From positions 248,001 through 312,000 of the forward strand of contig NZ_FOSB01000004.1 of assembly GCF_900114165.1 (NCBI RefSeq): 64,000 bases of DNA, read 5' to 3'. Position 1 is the stretch's first letter, and each line of letters opens with the position of its first letter. A model generated the notes under the pieces. That model had not been told where the DNA came from and searched no databases. It saw only the letters and a list, made by a program, of their open reading frames with translations. The translations under genes and the position numbers were made by a program. Below are positions 24,865 to 34,374 of this stretch, piece by piece. Source of the DNA: Halobacillus dabanensis (GTDB lineage Bacteria > Bacillota > Bacilli > Bacillales > Halobacillaceae).

Positions 24865-25716
24865 CTATGCTTGTCCGCGCTTCGTATTGGACATCCTAGC
24901 TTCAGCTTTCGATAAATCGAATATCTTCGGCTCCACTTTGTGATGGGTAAAGTATAAACCCAGCCCTGTAAAGATCACTCCACTCACCAAATTACCGAAC
25001 AGAACAGGAATCTGGTTCCACATCCACCAATCTGCCATAGTAATATCAGCACCAAGCATCATTCCGGCCGGGATTACAAACATATTGACAACGGCGTGTT
25101 CAAACCCTTGGGCAAAGAATATTAAAATCGGCAGCCACATTGCAGCAATCTTTCCGATAGTCGAGGTAGACATGAATGCCAATACTGCTCCTAGTGTGAC
25201 CATCCAATTACATAACATCGCTTTGACGAAAACAACGATTAGTCCTTCCCCACCAAGACTTGCATATCCTAATGTCTTCGCTTCGGCTACAGCAATCAGT
25301 TTTTCCGCTACTGCATCGTCAGTCACATGCCCTAACTGCGAGACAGCAATAGTGTATAGAAAAGCGTATAATGCTCCTCCGATCAGGTGACCGATAATCA
25401 CCCAAAACCAGTTGTTAAGCATGCTCCCTATAGACACCCTTTTCTCGAGGACAGCTAAAGGAATTAGTGCAAAGCTCCCTGTTACGAGTTCCAGCCCTAA
25501 TAAAATGACCATTACAAAACATGCAGGAAACAATAAAGCTCCAAGTACACCCAATCCTGATTGAACTTCCGTCGTGAATGCCAACGTCGTACCAAAGCCA
25601 AGGAGAGCGCCAGCAATGACGCCCCGAATGAGCATATCTTTAACAGACATCTTCGCTTTGGTTTCACCAGCATCAATCATATTTTCCATTACTTCGCCAG
25701 GCTTAACGTAAGACAT
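24865..25716 (-). CDS. nirC: Formate/nitrite transporter family protein (NirC-like)
   Basis: This 283-residue channel of the FNT family has six membrane helices. Recognisable stretches are MLIRGVIAGALLGFGTTLAF, LVTGSFALIPLAVLEKRVSI and LCNWMVTLGAVLAFMSTSTIGKI, the last being the NW(M/L)V segment that lines the pore. Its place between nirD and cobA supports nitrite as the substrate, taken up for reduction to ammonium. The start ATG follows GGGAGGGG. The 13-nt gap to cobA shows co-transcription. Confidence 0.9.
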   Translation of the reverse strand: MSYVKPGEVMENMIDAGETKAKMSVKDMLIRGVIAGALLGFGTTLAFTTEVQSGLGVLGALLFPACFVMVILLGLELVTGSFALIPLAVLEKRVSIGSMLNNWFWVIIGHLIGGALYAFLYTIAVSQLGHVTDDAVAEKLIAVAEAKTLGYASLGGEGLIVVFVKAMLCNWMVTLGAVLAFMSTSTIGKIAAMWLPILIFFAQGFEHAVVNMFVIPAGMMLGADITMADWWMWNQIPVLFGNLVSGVIFTGLGLYFTHHKVEPKIFDLSKAEARMSNTKRGQA

Positions 25717-25740
25717 AATTCCCCTCCCTCAAATGATCAT

Positions 25741-26064
25741 TTATACATTTACAAGCACATATACAAAACCATTTTTGATTTCCACATCATACGTATCCAC
25801 ACACCCCTCATCCGGTGCCTGTGCCTGCCCGTCATTTACACTTATTTTCCAGTTATGCATCGGGCAAAATACATGTTCTCCACTGATCATCCCTTCAGCG
25901 AGAACCCCACCTTTGTGGGGACAGCGATTTTCTATTGCACGTATCTTCCCGCTCGCTAATTTAAATACGGCAATCTCTTTATCGGCGATAATGACCGTTT
26001 TTCCTAGACGTTCTGGCAACTCAGAGTAATTTCCGATTAATACTCTACTTAAAGTTTTTTCCAT
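25741..26064 (-). CDS. nirD: Nitrite reductase small subunit
   Basis: This 107-residue Rieske-like protein has the two iron-sulfur ligand pairs RCPHKGG (Cys, His) and FCPMHNWKI (Cys, His). It is the small subunit of the assimilatory NADH-dependent nitrite reductase and pairs with NirB. Unlike E. coli NirD, which has lost these ligands, this one keeps them, as other Firmicutes do. The ATG is 7 nt after GGAGG. It lies 33 nt after nirB in the same operon. Confidence 0.92.
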   Translation of the reverse strand: MEKTLSRVLIGNYSELPERLGKTVIIADKEIAVFKLASGKIRAIENRCPHKGGVLAEGMISGEHVFCPMHNWKISVNDGQAQAPDEGCVDTYDVEIKNGFVYVLVNV

Positions 26065-26096
26065 TTTACCCCTCCTGCTTATGGTCTTTCATCAAG

Positions 26097-28493
26097 TTAA
26101 GCATTGACTTTCTCATATAATTCTTTTAACAAGGTTCCATTATTGATCGCTTCACTCCATGGTTCCTGAATAGCTGAAAGAGCCAGATCCATGCGTTCAT
26201 TCAACTCAGCCCGCTTCTCTTTATTTCCAACGACTTCTTGAATATGTTCTATCCCCATCCGCTCGACCCATACAGACGTACGATCTAAATAATTTGCTGA
26301 TTCTCTGTAGTATTGTAAAAAGGCCCCTGTCCATTCAAGCACCTCATCACTTGTCTCTACTTTGCATAACAATTCCGCCTGCCTTAAATCCGTTCCACCG
26401 TTGCCACCTACGTAGATTTCCCAGACACCTTCAAGACCAACGATTCCTACATCTTTCACTCCACCTTCTGCACAGTTCCTCGGGCAAGCAGAAACACCCA
26501 TTTTGAATTTGTGTGGTCCTGATAACCCTTCAAATTTCTTTTCGAGCGCAATTCCAAGTCCTGTGGAATCCTGGGTACCGAACCGGCAGAATTCAGATCC
26601 GACACATGTTTTCACTGTGCGAAGCCCTTTTGCATAGGCATGGCCGGATGGCATATCCAGTTCTCCCCAAATACTAGGCAAGTCTTCTTTATTGACGCCT
26701 AATAAATTGATGCGTTGCCCGCCTGTCAGTTTAATCATGCCTACCTCATACTTTTCTGCCACATCAGCGATCTTCCTGAGATCTTCCGCATTCGTCACGC
26801 CACCATACATTCGTGGTACAACGCCAAAGGTCCCATCTTTTTGAATATTGGCATGTAATCTCTCATTAACAAAACGGGACTCTCTCTCATCTTCATATTC
26901 TACCGGGTAAAGCATTCCTAAATAATAATTCAATGCTGGTTTACACTTAGCACAGCCTTCTCCATTCTTCCACCCCAGCACGTTCATTACTTCCCGAGTG
27001 TTTGTCATCCCTTTTTCTTTTATTTCTTCAATCACTTCATCCTTAGATAATGTAGTACAGCCGCAAACTGTTTCTTTTTGATTTTCTTCATATTCTTCTC
27101 CAAGTGTATACTCTAATAAATCCGAAACTAGTGATTTACATGTACCGCAGGAACGAGAAGCGTTCGTACAGCCTTTCACTTGTTCAACAGAGTTCAACCC
27201 TTGCGTTTCGATCGCATCAACGATTGTTCCTTTTGTTACTCCGTTACAGCCACAAATCAGTTCATCATCAGGCATATCGGCAACTAAACCGCACCCCGAT
27301 TCCTCGTTTTGGCCAGGATCCGTGTACTCCTCTACAGCTGCTCCCTTTTTAATAAGGCTGAGAAGACGGTTTCCATCTCCTGTATCACCAAACAAGACGG
27401 AGCCTGTGATTTTTCCCTGTTCGACAATTATTTTTTTATACACGCCGCGCCAATCATCAAAAACTTTGATGGACTTTGTATTTTCGTTTTCCGTGATTTG
27501 CCCTGTGGAAAATACATCAACACCCGAGACTTTCAGCTGGGTCGATACGACAGATCCCTTGTAAGCCTCCCCTTCCATACCACAAATCCTTTTCGCTAAC
27601 ACTTGGCCTTGTTGATAAAGAGGGGCGACCAATCCATACACCATTTTCCGGTGTTCCGCACACTCTCCCACCGAGAAGATATTTGGAACATTTGTTTCCA
27701 AATAATCATTCACAACAATTCCTCGGTTGACTTCGATTCCTGTTTCTTTCGCCAGTGTAACGTTCGGTTTAATCCCAACAGCCATAACGACCAAATCCGC
27801 CTCCATTTCTTCCCCATCATTGAACCGGAGACCAGAGACATGGTCATCACCTAAAATCTCGCTCGTCTGTTTTTCTAATAAAAAATTCATCCCCTGTTTT
27901 TCTAACTCTTCTTTCAGGAGTGCCCCTGCTTCTTTATCTAACTGTCGATCCATCAAAGAATCGCTCAGATGCACAACATCTACTTCCATTCCCAGGTTGA
28001 GCAGACCCCGAGCTGCTTCAAGTCCCAGTAACCCCCCGCCAATCACGGCGGCTTTTTTATATTTCTTGGAGTAATCGACCATTTTTTCACAATCTTTAAT
28101 ATCACGAAAAGCTGTCACGCCCTGTTTGTCTGTACCGGGTAAAGGCAAGATCACCGGGTCCGATCCTGTAGCGATAATCAGCTGATCATAAGATTCTTTC
28201 CGCTCTTTATCCGTATAGACGATCTGTTGATCCTTATCAATGGTCGTCACCGTTTCACCCGGATAAAGTTTAATGTTATTGTCTTCATACCAATGCCATT
28301 CATTTAATGTAATATCAGAAACGGAAGTATCTCCTTGGAGAACCTTGGATAATTCAATACGGTTATAGTTTGGATAAGGCTCCTTCCCGAATACTGTAAT
28401 ATCAAATGCATCCGGGCTCAGTTTCAAAATTTCCTCTAAAGTTCGAATCCCAGCCATTCCATTTCCGATCAATACAATTTTCTGTTTTGCCAT
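26097..28493 (-). CDS. nirB: Nitrite reductase [NAD(P)H] large subunit
   Basis: This 798-residue enzyme reduces nitrite to ammonium with six electrons. Domains in order are an FAD/NAD(P)H pyridine-nucleotide reductase part (1-380, with GNGMAGIRTLEEIL and GGGLLGLEAARGL), two BFD-like [2Fe-2S] modules (around 415-465 with CGCNG and CGTC, then 480-530 with CGC and CAKC), and the sirohaem/[4Fe-4S] half-domains (550-770). The cluster Cys ligands are in CVGSEFC and CPRNC. The start ATG follows GGAGGG by 5-6 nt. It is the first gene of the nirB-nirD-nirC-cobA operon. A perfect TnrA/GlnR box lies about 85 nt upstream. Confidence 0.95.
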   Translation of the reverse strand: MAKQKIVLIGNGMAGIRTLEEILKLSPDAFDITVFGKEPYPNYNRIELSKVLQGDTSVSDITLNEWHWYEDNNIKLYPGETVTTIDKDQQIVYTDKERKESYDQLIIATGSDPVILPLPGTDKQGVTAFRDIKDCEKMVDYSKKYKKAAVIGGGLLGLEAARGLLNLGMEVDVVHLSDSLMDRQLDKEAGALLKEELEKQGMNFLLEKQTSEILGDDHVSGLRFNDGEEMEADLVVMAVGIKPNVTLAKETGIEVNRGIVVNDYLETNVPNIFSVGECAEHRKMVYGLVAPLYQQGQVLAKRICGMEGEAYKGSVVSTQLKVSGVDVFSTGQITENENTKSIKVFDDWRGVYKKIIVEQGKITGSVLFGDTGDGNRLLSLIKKGAAVEEYTDPGQNEESGCGLVADMPDDELICGCNGVTKGTIVDAIETQGLNSVEQVKGCTNASRSCGTCKSLVSDLLEYTLGEEYEENQKETVCGCTTLSKDEVIEEIKEKGMTNTREVMNVLGWKNGEGCAKCKPALNYYLGMLYPVEYEDERESRFVNERLHANIQKDGTFGVVPRMYGGVTNAEDLRKIADVAEKYEVGMIKLTGGQRINLLGVNKEDLPSIWGELDMPSGHAYAKGLRTVKTCVGSEFCRFGTQDSTGLGIALEKKFEGLSGPHKFKMGVSACPRNCAEGGVKDVGIVGLEGVWEIYVGGNGGTDLRQAELLCKVETSDEVLEWTGAFLQYYRESANYLDRTSVWVERMGIEHIQEVVGNKEKRAELNERMDLALSAIQEPWSEAINNGTLLKELYEKVNA

Positions 28494-28576
28494 GGAAACC
28501 CTCCGTCATTTATTTGTTTTAATTTTCTAAATTATATGTCAATGATAGCTGTGAGAAATTTCTATTTCAAACAAGA

Positions 28577-28593
28577 TGTGAGAAAATCTAACA
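28577..28593. promoter_or_regulatory. TnrA/GlnR box upstream of nirB
   Basis: TGTGAGAAAATCTAACA fits the nitrogen-control consensus TGTNA-N7-TNACA at every fixed position. Its centre is about 50 nt upstream of the start expected from the TATCAT -10 box at 28542-28547. That is the usual activating distance for TnrA. Confidence 0.75.
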
Positions 28594-28937
28594 CACTTTT
28601 TTCATTTCACAGGAAAAAACTCCTTAGACAAGCTTAATACAGCTCTCTTCATACACCTATTTAATTATAGAAGTGCTCAACTGTATTCTTTAAAAATCTT
28701 CCGTGTTAAAAAAGTTTACATTTCATGTTTTACACCATTGGGGACAACTTCTATATAGATGGAATTGTCAACTTCCTACCTAATGCAGGGACTACCATAC
28801 GTTCCCCTATAGAAAACCTATTAGCACGGCAAGTGTTCGTGAACAACCTCCTGCCAATCCGTGATTGAATCCAATGCTGATCCCCCACCCCAACTTCATG
28901 CTAAAACGCACAAAAATGAGGGTTATAAAACAAAAAA

Positions 28938-28963
28938 ACTATTTCCCTATAACAGGAAATAGT
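28938..28963 (-). terminator. Orphan terminator-like hairpin
   Basis: A 9-bp stem (ACTATTTCC / GGAAATAGT) is followed on the minus strand by seven T residues. The upstream gene on that strand already has a terminator 135 nt earlier, so the transcript that ends here is unclear. Confidence 0.5.
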
Positions 28964-29098
28964 CTTTTGTTAGCGGCTTTATTATGTAAAAGGGGATATA
29001 GAAAGAGAACTTCATCATGACCTAAGCTTACCTTGAGCAAATTTTTTAATAGTGATATTCTCTTTTAAAGTTAAGTAAAAAGATCCATCATTTAAAAA

Positions 29099-29127
29099 TG
29101 GCGCTTTCCTATTTTAGGAAAACGCCA
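29099..29127 (-). terminator. Terminator of metallophosphatase gene
   Basis: The stem TGGCG-CTTTCCT pairs with AGGAAAA-CGCCA and is followed on the minus strand by TTTTTAAA. Confidence 0.75.
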
Positions 29128-29152
29128 CTCTTTTGCTAGAATTTCATTCCCC

Positions 29153-29761
29153 TTATACTGCATAGACTTGGTGGGAAGGAAGTTCTAAAATAGTCAATTT
29201 ACCTCCATAAACAGCCCCTGTATCAATATCTACTTGATCTTCATAATAAGAAACATCTCGTACAGGTGTATGACCGTGCACCACTGTTTTTCCGAGTCCA
29301 ATTTCTTCCGTATGGCGGGTCCATAACATCGTTTCTTCTTGTTGTCTTTCTAAAGGAATATTAGGGTGAAGTCCTGCATGTACAAAAATGAAGTTTTCTG
29401 TTTCATAGTAAAGTAGAAGATTGTTTTCCAGCCACTCGCGGTGTCTTTGCATTCTTTCAAAATCGCCGTTATAGGATTCACGAGTACTATCTGCTCCATT
29501 CAATTCCCATATTCTTCTTGTTGATGTATCATCTTGAGAGCGAATGAATAAGTCATCATGGTTTCCTTTAATTGCAATTGCCCCATCCTCTTCCACAAGC
29601 TTCTGGACCTTATCTACAACCTCTTTGGAACGAGGCCCCCTATCAATATAATCTCCCAACATGATCAACTGATCTTCTTCCGGATCATAGGAGGCTTCTT
29701 TAAGAACATTTTCGAACTTCTCAATGGCTCCGTGGATGTCTGAAACTACAAGATAACGCAT
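29153..29761 (-). CDS. Metallophosphoesterase (PPP/ApaH-like serine/threonine phosphatase)
   Basis: This 202-residue calcineurin-like phosphatase has the four metal motifs in order: VSDIHG (residues 6-11), LGDYIDRGPRS (45-55), KGNHDD (80-85) and VHGHTP near 165. The GDYIDRG form and compact size are typical of bacterial PPP enzymes such as PrpE and PrpA, which act on phosphoserine/threonine proteins or dinucleoside polyphosphates. The true substrate is unknown. The start ATG follows GGGAGG by 6 nt. It is divergent from the germination operon. In B. subtilis PrpE has been linked to germination, but this is a short relative and not clearly the same protein. Confidence 0.85.
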   Translation of the reverse strand: MRYLVVSDIHGAIEKFENVLKEASYDPEEDQLIMLGDYIDRGPRSKEVVDKVQKLVEEDGAIAIKGNHDDLFIRSQDDTSTRRIWELNGADSTRESYNGDFERMQRHREWLENNLLLYYETENFIFVHAGLHPNIPLERQQEETMLWTRHTEEIGLGKTVVHGHTPVRDVSYYEDQVDIDTGAVYGGKLTILELPSHQVYAV

Positions 29762-29963
29762 GAGAATCCTCCCTGAAAATTTCTATACTATAATTATTTC
29801 TTTTTCAAGGAGGTGTCAAACATTCTGTGTCAGAAAAACACCTCTCTTCTATCCCAGTGTTAATCATCCACTTCACGAATGGCTTGGAGAGATACCCCCC
29901 ACGTTTAAAAGTCCCTTCCTATGACCATCATAAAAACAATAAGGATTATGACGAGGGGTTCCG

Positions 29964-31583
29964 ATGAATATATGGAATAGATATAAGAAAAAAATGCAAA
30001 GAAATAAGAAAAAAGATCAAGACGCATCTAATGAAAATGAAAACTCTATTGATAAAAACTTATCCGTGAATATAAATAAATTGAAACAGGATCTTGGCGA
30101 TAGTAGCGATTTGGTCATTCGCCATTTTGAGATGGGCGGAGAACCTTTAGTAGAAATCGCAGCTGTGTATATGAGTGGATTAGTAGATGAAAAGAATGTG
30201 AATGAATTTGTTTCCGGAGCATTGAATGTCGAGGCTTCTATTGAAAAGAGGGCGCAGGAATATCGCGGAGTCAATAGTTTTGATTTTATTAAAGCCCATG
30301 CTCATTCGGTTGAAAAAGTTACGGTAGTTTCTGAATGGGACAAATTATTATTAGCTGTTTTATCCGGTTACACAGTCATTTTAGTAGATGGTTATGAGGA
30401 AGCAATTTCCGGTGACACACAAGGCGGAGAAACGCGTGGTGTCACGGAGCCCAGTACTCAACTAGTCATCCGTGGCCCGAAGGTTGCGTTCACTGAGTCT
30501 CTTGGAACGAATATATCCCTGGTCCGACGTTATCTGAAAAGCCCTGATCTCCGGTTTGAAACCATGCAGGTCGGTAGTATAAGCAAGACGGATGTCGCTG
30601 TCATGTATATGAAAGGAATCGCTAGTGAGAAAGTGTTGCGTGAAATCAAAAAAAGGCTGACCAAGATTGAGGTCGAAGATATCATCGATTCCGGCTATAT
30701 TGAACAGTACATCCAGGATGCCTCCTTCACCCTGTTTCCGACCATCTATAATTCAGAGCGTCCGGATGCCATAGTAGGCAACCTTATGGAAGGACGGATT
30801 GCCATTATAGTTGATGGGACACCATTTGTATTAGTGGCACCTGCCCTATTCATACAGTTTTTTCATACTCCTTCCGATTATTATCAAAACTTTGTGATCA
30901 GCTCATTTTTACGGTTATTAAGGGTGATCTCTTTTACAATTTCCCTGCTGACGCCGTCACTTTATATAGCACTGACGACTTTTCATCCACAGATGATCCC
31001 TACGCCTCTATTGATAAGCTTTGCCGCCCAGCAAGAAGGCGTACCATTTCCGCTTTTCATGGAAGTACTGATCATGGAATTCACTTTTGAAATCATACGT
31101 GAAGCTGGACTTCGTATGCCGCGAGCCGTAGGGCAAGCGGTTTCTATTGTTGGAGGGCTTGTGCTCGGGCAAGCTGCCGTACAAGCAGGGATTGTTAGTG
31201 CTACGACGATAATAGTCGTAGCACTAACCGGGATCGCCAGCTTTGCATTTCCTTCTTATAACATGGGGGTCGCTCCACGTATCCTGCGTTTTTCGTTGAT
31301 GATCATAGCGGGAAGTTTTGGTTTGTACGGTGTATTAATGGCTCTGTTTATTCTCATTGCTCATATGAGTAGTCTCCGTTCTTTCGGGACTCCTTATTTA
31401 AGTCCATTTGCACCGTTTATTTGGTCGGATATCAAAGATTCCATTATTCGCCAGCCTTTATGGTCAATGATTACCCGCCCTCGTCTCATTAGCCAGCAAA
31501 ATGTCCAACGACAAGAAAAAGGACAAAAGCCAGCCCCGCCGGATGCTGTTGATTCTAACTCAAATAAGGAAAAGGGTGATTAG
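29964..31583 (+). CDS. Spore germination receptor A subunit (GerA family)
   Basis: This 539-residue protein is the A subunit of a Ger-type nutrient germinant receptor in the spore inner membrane. The N-terminal soluble domain runs to about residue 285. It starts with a Lys/Asp/Glu-rich linker and includes LVDEKNVNEFVSGAL and ILVDGYEEAI. About five membrane helices follow (290-470), with PSDYYQNFVISSFLRLLR and AQQEGVPFPLFMEVLIMEFTFE. The tail is hydrophilic. The operon order A-C-B is that of B. subtilis gerK. The ATG follows GAGGGG, and the next gene starts directly at its stop codon. Confidence 0.93.
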   Translation: MNIWNRYKKKMQRNKKKDQDASNENENSIDKNLSVNINKLKQDLGDSSDLVIRHFEMGGEPLVEIAAVYMSGLVDEKNVNEFVSGALNVEASIEKRAQEYRGVNSFDFIKAHAHSVEKVTVVSEWDKLLLAVLSGYTVILVDGYEEAISGDTQGGETRGVTEPSTQLVIRGPKVAFTESLGTNISLVRRYLKSPDLRFETMQVGSISKTDVAVMYMKGIASEKVLREIKKRLTKIEVEDIIDSGYIEQYIQDASFTLFPTIYNSERPDAIVGNLMEGRIAIIVDGTPFVLVAPALFIQFFHTPSDYYQNFVISSFLRLLRVISFTISLLTPSLYIALTTFHPQMIPTPLLISFAAQQEGVPFPLFMEVLIMEFTFEIIREAGLRMPRAVGQAVSIVGGLVLGQAAVQAGIVSATTIIVVALTGIASFAFPSYNMGVAPRILRFSLMIIAGSFGLYGVLMALFILIAHMSSLRSFGTPYLSPFAPFIWSDIKDSIIRQPLWSMITRPRLISQQNVQRQEKGQKPAPPDAVDSNSNKEKGD

Positions 31584-32795
31584 ATGAAACAGAGGATTTT
31601 ATTTATAGGGCTGTTTTCTGCGCTGATTCTATTAGCGGGCTGCTGGGATCAGAATGAACTAGAGGATATAGCTCTTGTCATGGGAATGGGTATCGATAAA
31701 ACGGAGGATGGCTTATATGATGTTTCCTTCCAGATCGTGAACCCAGCCCAAGTAAGTGGCGGAGAAATGTCTCAAACTTCTAAAGGCACAGCGGTCACTA
31801 CATACAGAGAAACGGGCCAGACTTTATTTGAGACCATACGGAAAATATCTAAAGAAGTACCTCGTAAGCTTAATTTCTCCCATATGGTTGTACTTATTAT
31901 CGGGGAAAGTTTAGCAGAGGACGATGGGCTTTTTGAAGTAATGGATTTCACCGAAAGATTTTATGGATTCCGTTCGACTGCAATTGTGCTCATTTCAAAA
32001 GGTGGTCCCGCACAACCTATATTAAGTATCCTTAACCCAATGGAAAAAATCCCGGCTATGAAAATTCAGGAAGCCTCAAAGAAAACCGCCGAGGTGTGGG
32101 GGGAGACTACTGATCAAAATATCAATGATGTCATTCAAACACTAACAACTAAAAGCGGGGGAGTATCCTTGAGCGGAATAGCCCTCCTCGGGGATATGCA
32201 GGAGGGTCAAAATTCAAGTATTAATGAGCAAGCTGTACCGTCCACTTATATTAAACTCAGTGGCTTAGCAATTTTACAGAATGGGAAGTTAAAAGGTTGG
32301 CTTGAAGACACGGAAGCACGGGGTGTTTCGTGGGTGAAAAATAAGATCCGAAAAACAGTGGTCACGTCTACTTGTGAGGAAGAGGAAGACGAAGGAATGA
32401 TAGCTGTTGAAGTCCGGAATGCGAATACCAAACTGAAGCCCACTATAAATGAAGGGAAACGGAAAATTACAGTCAATATTAAGAGCGAAGGGACTTTACA
32501 GGAGGTTACGTGTCCGCTGGACCTGACCGATCCTCAAGTCATTATCGATTTGAATAAACAACTAGCAAAAGTAATAGAAGAAGAAGTCAGCACCACTGTA
32601 AAGACCGTACAGGAACAGGAAACCGATATTTTAGGATTCGGTGAAGCAATGAATCAAAGGTATCCAAAAGAGTGGAAAAAAATGAAGGAAGAGTGGCCAA
32701 CCACCTTTAGTGAGATGGACGTCGAGATCAATGTTGATTTTTTCATTCGTGGTACAGGATTAAGGACAAAACCTTTAATTTTAGAAAAAAAATAA
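31584..32795 (+). CDS. Spore germination receptor C subunit (GerC family lipoprotein)
   Basis: This 403-residue lipoprotein has a signal ending in LILLAGC, lipid Cys near residue 20, followed by the family signature WDQNELEDIALVMGMGIDK. It is the C subunit of a germinant receptor and is anchored to the outer face of the spore inner membrane. The three-domain fold of GerBC-type proteins is expected, and the KLNFSHMVVLIIGESLAEDD and RFYGFRSTA segments are typical. The ATG follows the GerA stop codon without a gap, so translation is probably coupled. Confidence 0.92.
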   Translation: MKQRILFIGLFSALILLAGCWDQNELEDIALVMGMGIDKTEDGLYDVSFQIVNPAQVSGGEMSQTSKGTAVTTYRETGQTLFETIRKISKEVPRKLNFSHMVVLIIGESLAEDDGLFEVMDFTERFYGFRSTAIVLISKGGPAQPILSILNPMEKIPAMKIQEASKKTAEVWGETTDQNINDVIQTLTTKSGGVSLSGIALLGDMQEGQNSSINEQAVPSTYIKLSGLAILQNGKLKGWLEDTEARGVSWVKNKIRKTVVTSTCEEEEDEGMIAVEVRNANTKLKPTINEGKRKITVNIKSEGTLQEVTCPLDLTDPQVIIDLNKQLAKVIEEEVSTTVKTVQEQETDILGFGEAMNQRYPKEWKKMKEEWPTTFSEMDVEINVDFFIRGTGLRTKPLILEKK

Positions 32796-32858
32796 TAGGA
32801 GGATTAAGCCTATGATGGCAATCCTCCCAGACAAACTACTAAGGGAGGTACGGATGTC

Positions 32859-33953
32859 GTGGAAAAAGCCAAAGTAAGCGGCTGGCAGTTGTTTGTATTA
32901 ATGCTTTTGTTCGAGCTTGGCACAGCCATCGTAATCAATCCGGGGCTCGATGCTAAAAAAGACGCATGGCTGGCTGTCCTCTTGGGAATGATTATCGGCC
33001 TCCTCCTTTTTGTCGTATATTTCGCTCTTTATCGCCTATACCCTGACCTCTCCTTAATCGGCTACGGGAAGAAGATTCTCGGCAAATATGCAGGAATGAG
33101 TCTTGGAATCTTGTACTTGTTTTACTTTCTATATATTGCAATAAGGGATTTGCGGGACTTCGGTGAACTGCTGACAGCATCTACGTATATCTATACTCCG
33201 ATTTTTGTGATTAACACGATCATGATCCTGTCGGTCGCTTTTGTACTGTGGCACGGGATAGAAGTATTAGCAAGAACAGGGGAATTTTTCTTTGTTATTT
33301 TGATGTTGGTCGGGGTAGTAGGGACAAGTTTGGTACTTTTCTCTGGTCAAATCGATATCAATCAATTACGTCCCATACTGGAAAATGGGTGGATGCCTAT
33401 AATCAGTACTCTCCCCGCCACAACTACCTTTCCGTTCGGAGAAATCATTGTTTTCACCATGTTACTCCCTTATTTGAACCATCCGCGGCTATGCTTGAAG
33501 GCTGGTTTGTCTGCTATGAGTATTAGTGGCGTTTTGTTAACATGGGTTGTAGCTATGGATATAGCTGTTCTTGGCATTTATGTAGCGAGCAGATCCGCCT
33601 TTCCGTTGTTATCAGCCATTGGTTTGATTGATATGGCAGGGCTTTTCCAACGGCTGGATGTTGCAGTTGTGTTGACACTCATCATCGGAGGCTTCTTTAA
33701 GATCGCCATCTTTTTTTATGCCGCACTCATAAGTGCTACAGAATTATTTCATGTTAAAAAATATACATCACTAATATTTCCGCTAAGTATTATCGTTTTA
33801 TTATCATCCATGAGTGTGGCCAGTAATTCAGTCGATCACATTAAAAAAGGAGTCGAGCTCGTACCATTTCATATCCATCTTCCCCTTCAGGTGGGGGTTC
33901 CAATAATCCTGCTCGCTATCGCCCTCATTCGCAGACGCATGAAATCACACTAA
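32859..33953 (+). CDS. Spore germination receptor B subunit (GerB family)
   Basis: This 364-residue membrane protein has ten helices and belongs to the APC superfamily, endospore germination group. Family marks are the N-terminal QLFVLMLLFELGTAIVINPG, KKDAWLAVLLG, and the ELLTASTYIYTP segment. It probably helps bind or pass the nutrient germinant. The start is GTG at 32859, 10 nt after AAGGGAGG. The nearby ATG at 32854 is out of frame. The 63-nt gap after the C-subunit gene contains no terminator, so this is the third gene of one operon. Sigma-G control is expected from family knowledge. Confidence 0.92.
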   Translation: MEKAKVSGWQLFVLMLLFELGTAIVINPGLDAKKDAWLAVLLGMIIGLLLFVVYFALYRLYPDLSLIGYGKKILGKYAGMSLGILYLFYFLYIAIRDLRDFGELLTASTYIYTPIFVINTIMILSVAFVLWHGIEVLARTGEFFFVILMLVGVVGTSLVLFSGQIDINQLRPILENGWMPIISTLPATTTFPFGEIIVFTMLLPYLNHPRLCLKAGLSAMSISGVLLTWVVAMDIAVLGIYVASRSAFPLLSAIGLIDMAGLFQRLDVAVVLTLIIGGFFKIAIFFYAALISATELFHVKKYTSLIFPLSIIVLLSSMSVASNSVDHIKKGVELVPFHIHLPLQVGVPIILLAIALIRRRMKSH

Positions 33954-34171
33954 TCTTTTTGCCTATTTTTAATGGCCTGAATGATGAGGACAGCTATAGA
34001 CAATAATGTTAAGAGGATTAAAAGTAAGTACTCGAAAGGTTTCATCACCCAGAAAGGGTTGAAGAGGTTGGTTATCGCTACTTTTTTATCGTTCAATAAT
34101 AATAGGTCCATTCCGTAATTAATCAGGACCATTCCGATACTTATAAAAAGGAAGATAAAAATGATCTTCAT
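33950..34171 (-). CDS. Small two-helix membrane protein
   Basis: This 73-residue protein has two hydrophobic helices (about 2-24 and 44-66) and a basic tail (KNRQKD). The ATG is 7 nt after AAGGTG, which supports a real gene. It converges on the GerB gene and overlaps its stop codon by 4 nt. I do not recognise a family. Similar small membrane proteins accompany ger operons in other Bacillaceae, but any role here is conjecture. Confidence 0.6.
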   Translation of the reverse strand: MKIIFIFLFISIGMVLINYGMDLLLLNDKKVAITNLFNPFWVMKPFEYLLLILLTLLSIAVLIIQAIKNRQKD

Positions 34172-34224
34172 GAAGAAACACCTTCTTTTTTATAGTATGT
34201 GTGAGTGAGCAAGACCCTATCCCG

Positions 34225-34276
34225 GAACCATATTTTTGGTACCTGACCCCCGGCACAGTACCATACCAAAGTGCAC
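34225..34276. repeat. Intergenic element with interrupted palindrome
   Basis: TTTTGGTACC is followed by TGACCCCCGGCACA and then GTACCATACCAAA, giving an interrupted inverted repeat. From memory, GGTGCCTGACCCC-type elements recur in intergenic regions of Bacillaceae. A degenerate match (CCGGGGTCAAGCA) is near 55030. It is not part of a gene. Confidence 0.4.
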
Positions 34277-34298
34277 AATCATTAAAGTTAGAATTAAA

Positions 34299-34327
34299 AA
34301 AGTTTCTCTTTGTAAAGAGAAACTTTC
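34299..34327 (-). terminator. Terminator of iolE
   Basis: The stem AAGTTTCTCTTT with its complement has a 2-nt loop and is followed on the minus strand by TTTTTTAATT. Confidence 0.8.
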
Positions 34328-34374
34328 CCAAGTAATACTATTGAGGTTTTATAATAGGTTTAACAAAACTACCA

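Larger units (their letters stand above)
28494..29152. other. Non-coding stretch upstream of nirB
   Basis: This 659-nt AT-rich gap has no convincing gene. It holds the nirB promoter region (candidate -10 boxes TATCAT at 28547-28542 and TATAAT at 28536-28531 on the minus strand), the TnrA/GlnR box at 28577-28593, an orphan hairpin with a T-run at 28938-28963, and the terminator of the metallophosphatase gene at 29099-29127. Confidence 0.6.
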
